This document shows, piece by piece, positions 37,733 to 45,993 of a DNA stretch of 64,000 nucleotides. The notes under the pieces are model-generated. The model had not been told where the DNA came from. It made no database searches and was given only the letters and a program-made list of their open reading frames with translations. Numbering within the stretch: the first letter of the stretch is position 1; every line of letters starts with the position of its first letter. The stretch is from Serratia rhizosphaerae (lineage in GTDB: Bacteria; Pseudomonadota; Gammaproteobacteria; Enterobacterales; Enterobacteriaceae), in the NCBI RefSeq assembly GCF_009817885.1, contig NZ_CP041764.1, positions 3,658,001 through 3,722,000 of the forward strand. The letters are read 5' to 3'. The translations under genes and the position numbers were made by a program.

Positions 37733-39004
37733 ATGAGTAAGCCCTCGATTTTGCTTGATTTTGGTTTGTTAAAGACCAATCAGGCGTTCCGCGCCGTTTT
37801 CTGCGCGCGCTTTATCTCTATTCTGGCGCTGGGATTGATGGCGATTGCCATTCCGGTGCAGATCCAGGCGCTGACCGATTCGACGCTGCTGGTTGGTCTG
37901 GCGGTGACGCTGGCCGGCGGCGGCATGTTTGCCGGTCTGCTGATGGGCGGCGTCCTGGCCGACCGCTATGAGCGCCGTCGCCTGATCCTGTTTGCCCGCT
38001 CCACCTGCGGCGTCGGCTTTGTCGGCATGTGCCTCAATGCGGCGCTGCCGGAGCCGTCGCTGACGGCGATTTACCTGCTGGCGGTGTGGGACGGCTTCTT
38101 CGGTGCGGTGGGCGTCACGGCGCTGCTGGCGGCGACGCCGGCGCTGGTCGGCCGTGAAAATATCGTACAGGCCGGCGCCATCAGCATGCTGACGGTTCGC
38201 TTTGGTTCGATTCTCTCACCGGCGGCGGGCGGTCTGCTGATCGCCCACGCGGGAGTGGCCTGGAACTACGGGCTGGCGGCGCTTGGCACGCTGCTGACGC
38301 TGGTTCCGTTGCTGCGTCTGCCGCAGCTGCCGCCGCCGGAGCAGCCGCGCGAACACCCGCTGAAGGCGCTGGCCGGCGGTTTCTCCTTCCTGTTCCAGAA
38401 TAAAGTGATTGGCATGGTGGCGCTGATCGGCGCGCTGCTGACCATGGCCAGCGCGGTGCGCATCCTGTATCCGGCGCTGGCCGGCAGTTGGGGCGTTGAC
38501 GCTTCGCAACTGGGCTTTATGTATGCCGCCGTGCCGCTGGGCGCCGCCCTCGGCGCCTTCACCAGCGGCCGGGTGGCGCAGGTGGCGCGGCCGGGCTGGA
38601 TGATGCTGCTGACCGCCATCGCTGCCTTTATCGCCGTCGGCCTGTTTGGCCTGATGCCGTGGTACGGCCTGGCGCTGGCGTGTCTGGTGGCCTTTGGCTA
38701 TCTGAGCGCGCTGAATTCCCTGCTGCAGTACGGGCTGATTCAGAACCTGACGCCGGATGCGTTCCTTGGCCGCGTCAACGGCCTGTGGACCGCGCAGAAC
38801 GTGGTGGGCGACGCGCTGGGCGCGCTGCTGCTGGGGGCGATGGGGGCGTTTATGCTGCCGGCCATGACCTCGACCGGCTTCGGCTTCGGTGCGGCGCTGC
38901 TGGGCGTGGTGCTGCTGTTGGTGATGGGCAGTTTGCGGCGGGTAACGCGCAGCGAACCGGAGGCGACCCTCCAGCCCGCTGTGGCGCAGACTAGCGGGAA
39001 GTAA
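37733..39004 (+). CDS. entS: Enterobactin exporter EntS
   Basis: This 423-residue MFS exporter moves enterobactin across the inner membrane. About twelve hydrophobic segments are seen, with the loop Gly-Gly-Val-Leu-Ala-Asp-Arg-Tyr-Glu-Arg-Arg after the second. The frame is open from 37643, but the protein aligns with E. coli EntS from ATG 37733. The ribosome binding site is weak (GTGGTGATA). Its last 14 bases overlap the convergent end of fepB. Confidence 0.94.
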   Translation: MSKPSILLDFGLLKTNQAFRAVFCARFISILALGLMAIAIPVQIQALTDSTLLVGLAVTLAGGGMFAGLLMGGVLADRYERRRLILFARSTCGVGFVGMCLNAALPEPSLTAIYLLAVWDGFFGAVGVTALLAATPALVGRENIVQAGAISMLTVRFGSILSPAAGGLLIAHAGVAWNYGLAALGTLLTLVPLLRLPQLPPPEQPREHPLKALAGGFSFLFQNKVIGMVALIGALLTMASAVRILYPALAGSWGVDASQLGFMYAAVPLGAALGAFTSGRVAQVARPGWMMLLTAIAAFIAVGLFGLMPWYGLALACLVAFGYLSALNSLLQYGLIQNLTPDAFLGRVNGLWTAQNVVGDALGALLLGAMGAFMLPAMTSTGFGFGAALLGVVLLLVMGSLRRVTRSEPEATLQPAVAQTSGK

Positions 39005-39941
39005 AGCGTTTTTCCAACAGCGTCAGCAGGTTGCTGGCGCTGTAGTAGTCCAGACGGAAGGTTTCGTTGCCGAGCGCATAGACCTGTTTATTTTGCACCG
39101 CCGGCAGCTGCGCCAGAAATTTATTATTCACCAGACGCTGTACGTCATTCTCGTCATTGGCGAACAGCAGCAGCGTCTGGCCATTCAGCCCCGCCGCCAG
39201 ACTCTCTCCCGACAGTTGAACAATATCTTCACGCGAGCCTTGGCTGGTGCTGGTGTGCAGGTTGGCCGGCGGCTGCGCCAGGGTGAACCCCAGCTGCTGC
39301 AGCATTTTCCCCTGTGAGGATTCGCCGGTCCACAGGTTGGCGGCTTTGCCGTCCTGACGGAAAACCAGGGCGGAGACCGGCTGCGGCGGCAGCGTGATGT
39401 GCTGCTTCAGCGCCTGTTCGCGGGCGGCGAAGTCGGCGGTCAGTTTCTCGGCCTGGGCGTCGCGCCCGGTGGCATAACCCAGCTCTTTCGCCAGCTCCTG
39501 CCAGCTTTTATCGTCATAGTTGACCACCAGCACCGGCGCGATGACGGACAGCTGGTCATACAGCTGCAGCGCGGAGTCGCCGCCGGTGGCGGAAATCACA
39601 ATCAGGTCCGGCGCTTCGCCGGCAATGCTTTCGGCATTGGGCTCGCCGACATACAGACGTTTCACGCCGCGCTGTGTGGCGATCTTTCCCCACTGCAGGA
39701 AGAAGCCTTGCTTATCGGTAAAGCGCCCGTTGGGGTTGGTGGCGCCGCTGGCGATCACCGGGGCGTCAATCGCCAGCAGGGTGCCGGTCAGGGTCACGCT
39801 GGTGGAAACGATGCGCGTCGGGGGCTGCTTGAGGGTGACGGGGCCGTGGGAGGTTTCAATCGTGCGGGGCCACTGTGGGGAAGCCGCCTGTGCTGCTGAG
39901 ATGGCCAATAACGCCAGCCCCAAAAGCAGGATCTTCTTCAT
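38991..39941 (-). CDS. fepB: Ferric enterobactin-binding periplasmic protein FepB
   Basis: This 316-residue periplasmic receptor passes ferric enterobactin to FepDG. The signal peptide (residues 1-20) has a Lys-Lys start and ends in Ala-Gln-Ala. The mature part has the class III binding-protein pattern, with Pro-Asp-Leu-Ile-Val-Ile at the domain hinge. An upstream in-frame start at 40013 is rejected because the signal peptide begins at 39941. It is divergent from entC with Fur-like sites between them, and convergent with entS. Confidence 0.94.
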   Translation of the reverse strand: MKKILLLGLALLAISAAQAASPQWPRTIETSHGPVTLKQPPTRIVSTSVTLTGTLLAIDAPVIASGATNPNGRFTDKQGFFLQWGKIATQRGVKRLYVGEPNAESIAGEAPDLIVISATGGDSALQLYDQLSVIAPVLVVNYDDKSWQELAKELGYATGRDAQAEKLTADFAAREQALKQHITLPPQPVSALVFRQDGKAANLWTGESSQGKMLQQLGFTLAQPPANLHTSTSQGSREDIVQLSGESLAAGLNGQTLLLFANDENDVQRLVNNKFLAQLPAVQNKQVYALGNETFRLDYYSASNLLTLLEKRFTSR

Positions 39942-39998
39942 CCGGGTAATCCTTGTTGGTGTCGTTGACGAGCCTGACTCGCCGTTAAATGCGAAAAG

Positions 39999-40052
39999 CT
40001 TAATGGTTATCATTTATCTAGAGAATACCACAACGTTTATACCATGATTATC
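39999..40052 (-). promoter_or_regulatory. Fur-like sites on the fepB side
   Basis: CTTAAT-G-GTTATC at 39999-40011 and TACCAT-G-ATTATC at 40040-40052 each carry a recognisable half-site of the Fur pattern. They are imperfect but fit the expected iron control of fepB. Confidence 0.55.
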
Positions 40053-40124
40053 AGGGTAAAGAAGTGTTTACGTTTATTGACATAGCCAGAGACGGAGGGT
40101 AATTTAGCGCCACGAAACACAAAT

Positions 40125-40137
40125 GATAATCATTATT
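40125..40137 (+). promoter_or_regulatory. Fur box upstream of entC
   Basis: GATAAT-C-ATTATT matches the 6-1-6 Fur pattern at 12 of 12 half-site positions except the last base. It lies about 40 bases before entC, where it would block the entCEBA promoter. Confidence 0.85.
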
Positions 40138-40175
40138 ATATTGGTTATTATTGGCGAATAACAGAGGGCGTACCC

Positions 40176-41384
40176 ATGGATACAGCCGTGAATGGTGCTC
40201 AGCAGAAGGCACCGCACGCGAAAGAGAACGAACAGGCGCAATTCGGTGTCGATCCGGCGTCAGGCTTCTTTTTCACATCACCTTTTCGCAGCCTGACGAC
40301 GCAAGGGTGCTTTGCCACTATCACCCTGCCGGCCGCCGGCGGTGATGATATCAACGGCGAGTTTCAGCAGGCCGTGCGTCACGCCTTTGACGACGCGCGG
40401 CTGGCCGGCATAAAAAAGCCGGTGCTGTGCGGCGCGATCCCGTTTGATACCCGCCAGCCGTCGTCGCTGTTTATTCCGCAGCATACCCAGTGGTTTGATC
40501 GCGAAGCCTTTATGGCGGCGCAGCCGGCGGCCGACGCCGACGGCCCGGAAATTGACGCCCTGAATGAACTGCCGGCGCAGGCGCCCTTTATGCAGATGGT
40601 CAGCGACGCCGTGGCGGCAACCGCCAGCGGCGAGCTGGATAAGGTGGTGCTGTCGCGCCTGCTGGAAATCGAAACCCGGCAGCCGGTCGACCGCCAGGCG
40701 CTGATGGCGCGCATTATCGCGCAGAACCCGAACGGCTTTCATTTCCATGTGCCGCTGGAAGACGGGGCGCTGCTGGGCGCCAGCCCGGAACTGCTGCTGC
40801 GTAAGTCCGGCGCGCAGTTCTATTCCAACCCGCTGGCCGGCTCCGCCCGACGCGACGCCGATCCGCAGCGCGACCGTGAGGTGAGCGAGCAGCTGCTGGC
40901 GTCGAGCAAAGATAACGTCGAGCACGATTTTGTCACCGAAGGCATGCGCCAGGTGCTGACCGGCCGCTGCCGCTACCTGAATATCCCGACGGCTCCCGAA
41001 CTGCTGAGCACCACCACGCTGTGGCATCTGTCGACGCCGATCGATGGCGAAGTGGACTGCCGCCGGGAGAATGCGCTGTCGCTGGCCTGCCTGCTGCACC
41101 CTACGCCGGCGCTGTGCGGCACGCCGACGCTGAAAGCGCGCGATCTGATTGCCGAACTGGAGCCTTTTGACCGCGACCTGTTCGGCGGCATCGTCGGCTG
41201 GTGCGACGCCGAAGGCAACGGCGAGTGGGTGGTCACCATCCGCTGCGGCACCGTGCAGGGTCGCCGGGTGCGCCTGTTTGCCGGCGCCGGCATCGTTAAA
41301 GATTCTTCGCCGGAGTCTGAATGGCATGAAACCGGCACCAAGCTCAGCACCATTTTGCGTGCGTTTGGATTGAACCAAGGATAA
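40176..41384 (+). CDS. entC: Isochorismate synthase EntC
   Basis: This 402-residue enzyme converts chorismate to isochorismate, the first step to 2,3-dihydroxybenzoate. Chorismate-binding motifs include Leu-Gly-Ala-Ser-Pro-Glu-Leu-Leu, Leu-Ala-Gly-Ser-Ala-Arg-Arg and Gly-Ala-Gly-Ile-Val. It is about ten residues longer than E. coli EntC at the N-terminus. It starts the entC-entE-entB-entA operon, with entE seven bases on. Confidence 0.95.
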   Translation: MDTAVNGAQQKAPHAKENEQAQFGVDPASGFFFTSPFRSLTTQGCFATITLPAAGGDDINGEFQQAVRHAFDDARLAGIKKPVLCGAIPFDTRQPSSLFIPQHTQWFDREAFMAAQPAADADGPEIDALNELPAQAPFMQMVSDAVAATASGELDKVVLSRLLEIETRQPVDRQALMARIIAQNPNGFHFHVPLEDGALLGASPELLLRKSGAQFYSNPLAGSARRDADPQRDREVSEQLLASSKDNVEHDFVTEGMRQVLTGRCRYLNIPTAPELLSTTTLWHLSTPIDGEVDCRRENALSLACLLHPTPALCGTPTLKARDLIAELEPFDRDLFGGIVGWCDAEGNGEWVVTIRCGTVQGRRVRLFAGAGIVKDSSPESEWHETGTKLSTILRAFGLNQG

Positions 41385-41391
41385 CAACACC

Positions 41392-43023
41392 ATGAGTATT
41401 GCATTTACCCCGTGGCCGGCCGAGTTTGCCCAGCGCTACCGCGACCGCGGCTACTGGATCGACCAACCGCTGACCGACATTCTCGATCGCCAGGCGGACA
41501 GCGACGCGACCGCGCTGGTCGACGCCGAGGGCAGCCTGAGCTATCGCCAGCTGCATCAACAGTCAGATCGCCTGGCCGCCGCACTGCTGCGCCGCGGTAT
41601 TCAGCCGGGGGAAACCGCCCTGGTGCAGTTGGGCAACGTGGTGGAATTTTATGTCACCTTCTTCGCCCTGCTGAAAATTGGCGTGGCGCCGGTCAATGCG
41701 CTGTTCAGTCACCAGCGCAGCGAACTGAGCGCCTACGCCGAGCAAATCAAACCGGCGGTGCTGATTGCCGACAGCAAACACGCGCTGTTCGGCAATGACG
41801 ATTTTCTGGCGACCTTCCGGGCGCAGCACCCGTCGCTGCGCGTGGTGGCGCTGCGCAGCCAGGCGCAGGGCGAACAGTCGCTGGCGGCGATGCTGGCGGA
41901 AGAGCGCGGCGATTTCCGCGCGACGCCGTCTGCGGCCGACCAGGTGGCGTTTTTCCAGCTGTCCGGCGGCAGCACCGGCACGCCGAAACTGATTCCGCGT
42001 ACCCACAATGATTACTACTACAGCATTCGCCGCAGCGTAGAGGTGTGCCGTTTTGACGGCGAGACGCGTTACCTTTGCGCGCTGCCGGTGGCGCATAACT
42101 ACCCGATGAGCTCGCCGGGCGTGCTGGGCGTATTTTATGCCGCCGGTCAGGTGGTGTTCGCCGCGGATCCGGACGCCGGCCAGTGCTTCAAACTGATTGA
42201 GCAGCATCAGATTAACGTCACCGCGCTGGTGCCGCCGGCGGTCACGTTGTGGCTGCAGGCGATTGAAGAGTGGGGCGGCAACGCGCCGCTCGCCAGCCTG
42301 AAGCTGCTGCAGGTCGGCGGCGCCAAGCTGGGCGAAAGCCTGGCGGCGCGCATTCCGGCGGAGATTGGCTGCCAGCTGCAGCAGGTGTTCGGCATGGCGG
42401 AAGGGCTGGTGAACTATACCCAACTGGACGATGACGATCGCCATATCCTCACCACGCAGGGCTGCCCGATGTCGCCGGACGACGAAGTCTGGGTGGCTGA
42501 TGACGACGGTAATCCGCTGCCGGCCGGCCAGGTCGGTCGCCTGATGACGCGCGGCCCGTACACCTTCCGCGGTTACTACCAGAGCCCGGCGCACAATGCC
42601 GACGCGTTCGACGCCGACGGTTTCTACTGTTCCGGCGATCTGATCCGCATGACCGAAGACGGCTATATCTGCGTGGAAGGGCGACAAAAAGACCAGATTA
42701 ACCGCGGCGGCGAGAAGATCGCGGCGGAAGAGATCGAAAACCTGCTGCTGCGTCATGGTGCGGTGATTAACGCCGCGCTGGTATCGATGCCGGATGCGCT
42801 GATGGGTGAAAAGAGCTGCGCCTATTTTATCGCCGGCGAGGCGCTCAAGCCGGTGGTGCTGCGCCGTCATCTGCGTGAGCAGGGCGTTGCTGAATTTAAA
42901 TTACCGGACCGTTTTGTGCAGGTTGAGAGCCTGCCGCTGACGGCGGTCGGTAAAGTTGACAAGAAACTGTTGCGCCAGCGCCTGCTGGAAGCGCAGCAAG
43001 CCACCCAGGTCCAGGGAGATTGA
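41392..43023 (+). CDS. entE: 2,3-dihydroxybenzoate-AMP ligase EntE
   Basis: This 543-residue stand-alone adenylation enzyme activates 2,3-dihydroxybenzoate and loads it on the carrier domain of EntB. The P-loop-like motif is Ser-Gly-Gly-Ser-Thr-Gly-Thr-Pro-Lys, and the hinge contains Gly-Arg-Gln-Lys-Asp-Gln-Ile-Asn-Arg-Gly. The late Lys (Ala-Val-Gly-Lys-Val-Asp-Lys) is present. It sits between entC and entB with gaps of seven and three bases. Confidence 0.96.
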   Translation: MSIAFTPWPAEFAQRYRDRGYWIDQPLTDILDRQADSDATALVDAEGSLSYRQLHQQSDRLAAALLRRGIQPGETALVQLGNVVEFYVTFFALLKIGVAPVNALFSHQRSELSAYAEQIKPAVLIADSKHALFGNDDFLATFRAQHPSLRVVALRSQAQGEQSLAAMLAEERGDFRATPSAADQVAFFQLSGGSTGTPKLIPRTHNDYYYSIRRSVEVCRFDGETRYLCALPVAHNYPMSSPGVLGVFYAAGQVVFAADPDAGQCFKLIEQHQINVTALVPPAVTLWLQAIEEWGGNAPLASLKLLQVGGAKLGESLAARIPAEIGCQLQQVFGMAEGLVNYTQLDDDDRHILTTQGCPMSPDDEVWVADDDGNPLPAGQVGRLMTRGPYTFRGYYQSPAHNADAFDADGFYCSGDLIRMTEDGYICVEGRQKDQINRGGEKIAAEEIENLLLRHGAVINAALVSMPDALMGEKSCAYFIAGEALKPVVLRRHLREQGVAEFKLPDRFVQVESLPLTAVGKVDKKLLRQRLLEAQQATQVQGD

Positions 43024-43026
43024 ACG

Positions 43027-43893
43027 ATGGCCATTCCTAAACTCAATGATTATGCGCTGCCGACCGCGGCTGAATTACCGGCCAATAAGGTCAACTGGGC
43101 GGTTGAGCCACAGCGCGCCGCGCTGCTGATTCACGATATGCAGCAGTATTTTCTTAACTTCTGGGGTGAAGACAGCCCGATGATCAAACAGGTGGTGGAG
43201 AATATCGCCAACCTGCGCCGCTACTGCAAGTCTCAGGGCATCCCGGTATTTTATACCGCGCAGCCGAACCAGCAGAGCGATGAAGACCGTGCGCTGCTGA
43301 ACGATATGTGGGGGCCGGGGCTGAATAAGCATCCGCAACAGCAGGCGGTGGTGGCTGCGCTGGCGCCGGAAGAGGATGACACCGTGCTGGTGAAATGGCG
43401 CTACAGCGCCTTCCATCGCTCGCCGCTGCAGGACATCTTGCAGGAAACCGGCCGTGACCAGCTGATTATCTGCGGCGTGTACGCGCATATCGGCTGCCTG
43501 ACCACCTCCATCGACGCCTTTATGCGTAATATCCAGCCGTTTATGGTGGCGGATGGGCTGGCGGACTTCTCGCGCGACGAACACCTGATGGCGCTGCGCT
43601 ACACCGCCGGCCGCTGCGGCCGCGTGGTCAGCACCGCCGAACTGCTGCCGCAAAGCAACGCCATCGCCAGCAAAGAGGCGCTGCGGGCGATGATCCTGCC
43701 GCTGCTGGATGAAGACAGCGAAGAGATGGGCAACGACGAGAACCTGATTGACTACGGTCTGGATTCGGTGCGCATTATGGAGCTGGCGACGCGCTGGCGT
43801 AAAATTCGCGGCGATATCGATTTTATCGCGCTGGCCAAAAATCCGACCATTGACAGCTGGTGGGCGCTGCTCGCCGGAGAGCAGGCCGGATGA
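43027..43893 (+). CDS. entB: Isochorismatase / aryl carrier protein EntB
   Basis: This 288-residue bifunctional protein has an N-terminal isochorismatase domain (about 1-205) that makes 2,3-dihydro-2,3-dihydroxybenzoate. Its C-terminal aryl carrier domain holds phosphopantetheine-accepting Ser247 (Gly-Leu-Asp-Ser-Val-Arg). The catalytic Asp is in Leu-Ile-His-Asp-Met-Gln. It overlaps entA by four bases. Confidence 0.96.
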   Translation: MAIPKLNDYALPTAAELPANKVNWAVEPQRAALLIHDMQQYFLNFWGEDSPMIKQVVENIANLRRYCKSQGIPVFYTAQPNQQSDEDRALLNDMWGPGLNKHPQQQAVVAALAPEEDDTVLVKWRYSAFHRSPLQDILQETGRDQLIICGVYAHIGCLTTSIDAFMRNIQPFMVADGLADFSRDEHLMALRYTAGRCGRVVSTAELLPQSNAIASKEALRAMILPLLDEDSEEMGNDENLIDYGLDSVRIMELATRWRKIRGDIDFIALAKNPTIDSWWALLAGEQAG

Positions 43894-44645
43894 GCAACTG
43901 GGATTTTAGCGGCAAACGCGTGTGGGTGACCGGCGCAGGCGCCGGCATCGGCTTACAGACCGCGCGACAGTTTGCGGAAGCGGGTGCCGAGGTTATCGGC
44001 TTTGATCTGCGGTTCGCCGAGTCGGCGTACCCATTTCGCACCGAAGTGCTGGATATCGCTGACGCCGAGGCGGTGGATCGCGTATGCACGCGGCTGCTGG
44101 CGGAACACGGCGAGCTGGACGTGCTGGTCAACGGCGCCGGCATTTTGCGCATGGGCCTGACCGACGCCACCAGCAGCGCCGACTGGATGGCCTGCCTGAA
44201 CGTCAACGCCGGCGGGGCGTTCAATATGTTCCGCCACACGCTGCCGGTATTCCGCCGCCAGCGTCGCGGTGCGATCGTCAGCATTGCCTCCAACGCGGCG
44301 CACGTGCCGCGCGTCGGCATGGCGGCTTATTGCGCCTCCAAGGCGGCGCTGCGTAGCCTGTGCCAGACCGTGGGGCTGGAAATGGCCGAATTCGGCGTGC
44401 GTTCGAATATGGTGTCGCCAGGTTCGACCAATACGCCGATGCAGCGCGGCATGTGGCAGGATGAAAGCGGCGAGCAAAAAACCATCAACGGTTTCCCCGA
44501 GCAGTTTAAGCTGGGCATTCCGCTGGGGAAAATCGCTCAGCCGCAGGAGGTCAGCGATGCCATTCTGTTCCTGGCTTCGGATATGGCCAGCCATATCACC
44601 ATGCAGGATATTGTGATTGACGGCGGGGCGACGCTGGCGGCCTGA
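43890..44645 (+). CDS. entA: 2,3-dihydro-2,3-dihydroxybenzoate dehydrogenase EntA
   Basis: This 251-residue SDR enzyme oxidises the EntB product to 2,3-dihydroxybenzoate with NAD. The motifs Thr-Gly-Ala-Gly-Ala-Gly-Ile-Gly, Asn-Gly-Ala-Gly and Tyr-Cys-Ala-Ser-Lys are present. ATG 43890 overlaps the entB stop (ATGA). A 43860 start would lie inside entB. E. coli has entH next, but here a terminator and the tRNA-linked repeats follow. Confidence 0.96.
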   Translation: MSNWDFSGKRVWVTGAGAGIGLQTARQFAEAGAEVIGFDLRFAESAYPFRTEVLDIADAEAVDRVCTRLLAEHGELDVLVNGAGILRMGLTDATSSADWMACLNVNAGGAFNMFRHTLPVFRRQRRGAIVSIASNAAHVPRVGMAAYCASKAALRSLCQTVGLEMAEFGVRSNMVSPGSTNTPMQRGMWQDESGEQKTINGFPEQFKLGIPLGKIAQPQEVSDAILFLASDMASHITMQDIVIDGGATLAA

Positions 44646-44678
44646 GGGCTACCGTGTGGCTATGGCCGGATAACGGAG

Positions 44679-44703
44679 GCGCAGCGCAGGCTGCGTCTTT
44701 TTT
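44679..44703 (+). terminator. entCEBA terminator
   Basis: GCGCAGC pairs with GCTGCGT around GCAG and is followed by a run of T. It lies 34 bases after entA. Confidence 0.85.
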
Positions 44704-44748
44704 GTTTGGGCTGTGGAAAGGGCGCAGGGCGTGGTGACAGGACGTATA

Positions 44749-45323
44749 TGGCGGATCGTGCAGGATTGATCGCCCTACGGGCCAGCACAAGCGCTGTTCA
44801 AAAGCGTAAACGCTTTTGTCTCATCCAACACGACCTCTGAGGCATATGTCATGTTGGCATTGGGGATTATTACGGAGCGCACATGCAAAAAAAAGCGCCA
44901 AAAGGCGCTTTTTTCTAAAATGGTGGGTCGTGCAGGATTGACTCGGCCTTTGGCCTTCGCCCTACGGGCAACGCTGCGCGTTGTCGTCTCGCTTCGCTCG
45001 GCTCGAACTTGAACGCAGGTTCTCATCCAACACGACCTCTGAGGCATATGTCATGTTGGCGTTGGGGATTATTACGGAGCGCACATGCAAAAAAAAGCGC
45101 CAAAAGGCGCTTTTTTCTAAAATGGTGGGTCGTGCAGGATTGACTCGGCCTTTGGCCTTCGCCCTACGGGCAACGCTGCGCGTTATCGTCTCGCTTCGCT
45201 CGGCTCGAACCTGAACGCAGGTTCTCATCCAACACGACCTCTGAGGCATATGTCATGTTGGCGTTGGGGATTATTACGGAGCGCACATGCAAAAAAAGCG
45301 CCAAAAGGCGCTTTTTTCTAATA
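44749..45323 (-). repeat. 202-bp tandem repeats carrying the tRNA-Lys 3' end
   Basis: Two nearly identical units (44921-45122 and 45123-45323) and one degenerate unit (44749-44920) lie directly downstream of the tRNA-Lys gene in its transcription direction. Each unit ends with the last 19 bases of the tRNA-Lys gene, including CCA: exact at 44921-44939 and 45123-45141, two mismatches at 44749-44767. Each also contains the same terminator-like hairpin. The two good units differ at only about four positions. The layout resembles the 178-bp rtT repeats after tRNA-Tyr in the E. coli tyrT operon. Processing into small RNAs is an inference. Confidence 0.85.
45291..45317 (-). terminator. Terminator after tRNA-Lys
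   Basis: On the minus strand AAAAAAGCGCC pairs with GGCGCTTTTTT around TTTT, just after the tRNA-Lys 3' end. Copies of the same hairpin recur in each 202-bp repeat, at about 44887-44914 and 45089-45116. Confidence 0.88.
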
Positions 45324-45399
45324 TGGTGGGTCGTGCAGGATTCGAACCTGCGACCAATTGATTAAAAGTCAACTGCTCTACCAACTGAGCTAACGACCC
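45324..45399 (-). tRNA. lysV: tRNA-Lys (anticodon TTT)
   Basis: This is a 76-base cloverleaf with encoded CCA. The 7-bp acceptor stem is GGGTCGT/ACGACCC, the D arm has AGCTCAGTTGG, the anticodon is TTT in CTTTTAA, and the T loop is TTCGAAT. It is the last gene of a Val-Val-Val-Lys operon matching E. coli valUXY-lysV beside gltX. The last 19 bases are duplicated downstream. Confidence 0.97.
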
Positions 45400-45406
45400 A
45401 TAGAAG

Positions 45407-45482
45407 TGGTGGGTGATGACGGGCTCGAACCGCCGACCCCCTCCGTGTAAAGGAGATGCTCTACCAACTGAGCTAATCACCC
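45407..45482 (-). tRNA. valY: tRNA-Val (anticodon TAC), third in operon
   Basis: This is a 76-base cloverleaf with CCA, acceptor GGGTGAT/ATCACCC and anticodon TAC in TTTACAC. It is seven bases from tRNA-Lys. The sequence is identical to the middle copy. Confidence 0.97.
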
Positions 45483-45521
45483 ACTTCGGGACTTCCAGGT
45501 ACTGCTTGAGCATGAAAATGA

Positions 45522-45597
45522 TGGTGGGTGATGACGGGCTCGAACCGCCGACCCCCTCCGTGTAAAGGAGATGCTCTACCAACTGAGCTAATCACCC
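45522..45597 (-). tRNA. valX: tRNA-Val (anticodon TAC), second in operon
   Basis: This is a 76-base cloverleaf with CCA, identical to the third copy. A 39-base spacer separates the two. Confidence 0.97.
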
Positions 45598-45624
45598 TCA
45601 TTTTTCTTACTGCTCTCAACAAGA

Positions 45625-45700
45625 TGGTGGGCGATGACGGGCTCGAACCGCCGACCCCCTCCGTGTAAAGGAGATGCTCTACCAACTGAGCTAATCGCCC
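45625..45700 (-). tRNA. valU: tRNA-Val (anticodon TAC), first in operon
   Basis: This is a 76-base cloverleaf with CCA and anticodon TAC. The acceptor stem is GGGCGAT/ATCGCCC, a paired T-A to C-G change against the other two copies, so the helix is kept. It is 27 bases before the second copy. Confidence 0.97.
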
Positions 45701-45717
45701 CGTCTTGTTGGAGTCGC

Positions 45718-45745
45718 ATTATAGGGATAGTTCAAAGTGAGTCAA
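45718..45745 (-). promoter_or_regulatory. Promoter of the Val-Val-Val-Lys tRNA operon
   Basis: On the minus strand TTGACT (45740-45745) and TATAAT (45718-45723) are 16 bases apart. A GC-rich discriminator (GCGACTCC) follows, as is typical of stringently controlled tRNA promoters. The start point would lie about ten bases before the first tRNA. Confidence 0.9.
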
Positions 45746-45993
45746 CGGTTTTTAAAATGATTTCAATCGTTCGCCGCAAATTTAAGCAAGCTGCGATATT
45801 TATCGCCAGATATGCCGATTCTTTGCGCATAATAGGAAGAAATACGATGCTGGCAGGGTGAAATAAACTTGCCGGACGCCGTGTCGGCGTTGAGGAATTA
45901 ACGCGTAGTGATACAATGTTGCCCACTTTTTTCAATTCCGAGCAATTGTCGACACCCGTCGACGCGACGTTGCGTAATAAGGCAGTGATCCCA

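Noticed and set aside
44775..45249. Two basic ORFs of 90 and 95 codons across the tRNA-linked repeats (minus strand), sharing the same start
   Set aside because: The repeat length of 202 is not a multiple of three, so each unit shifts the frame and the ORFs do not continue from unit to unit. This argues against selection for coding. A Tpr-like short peptide, as in E. coli tyrT, cannot be excluded.
44749..45323. CRISPR array
   Set aside because: The repeats are about 202 bases and directly tandem, with no short unique spacers and no cas genes nearby.
45274..45685. ORFs spanning the tRNA-Val and tRNA-Lys genes
   Set aside because: They read through folded tRNA genes and repeat with them.
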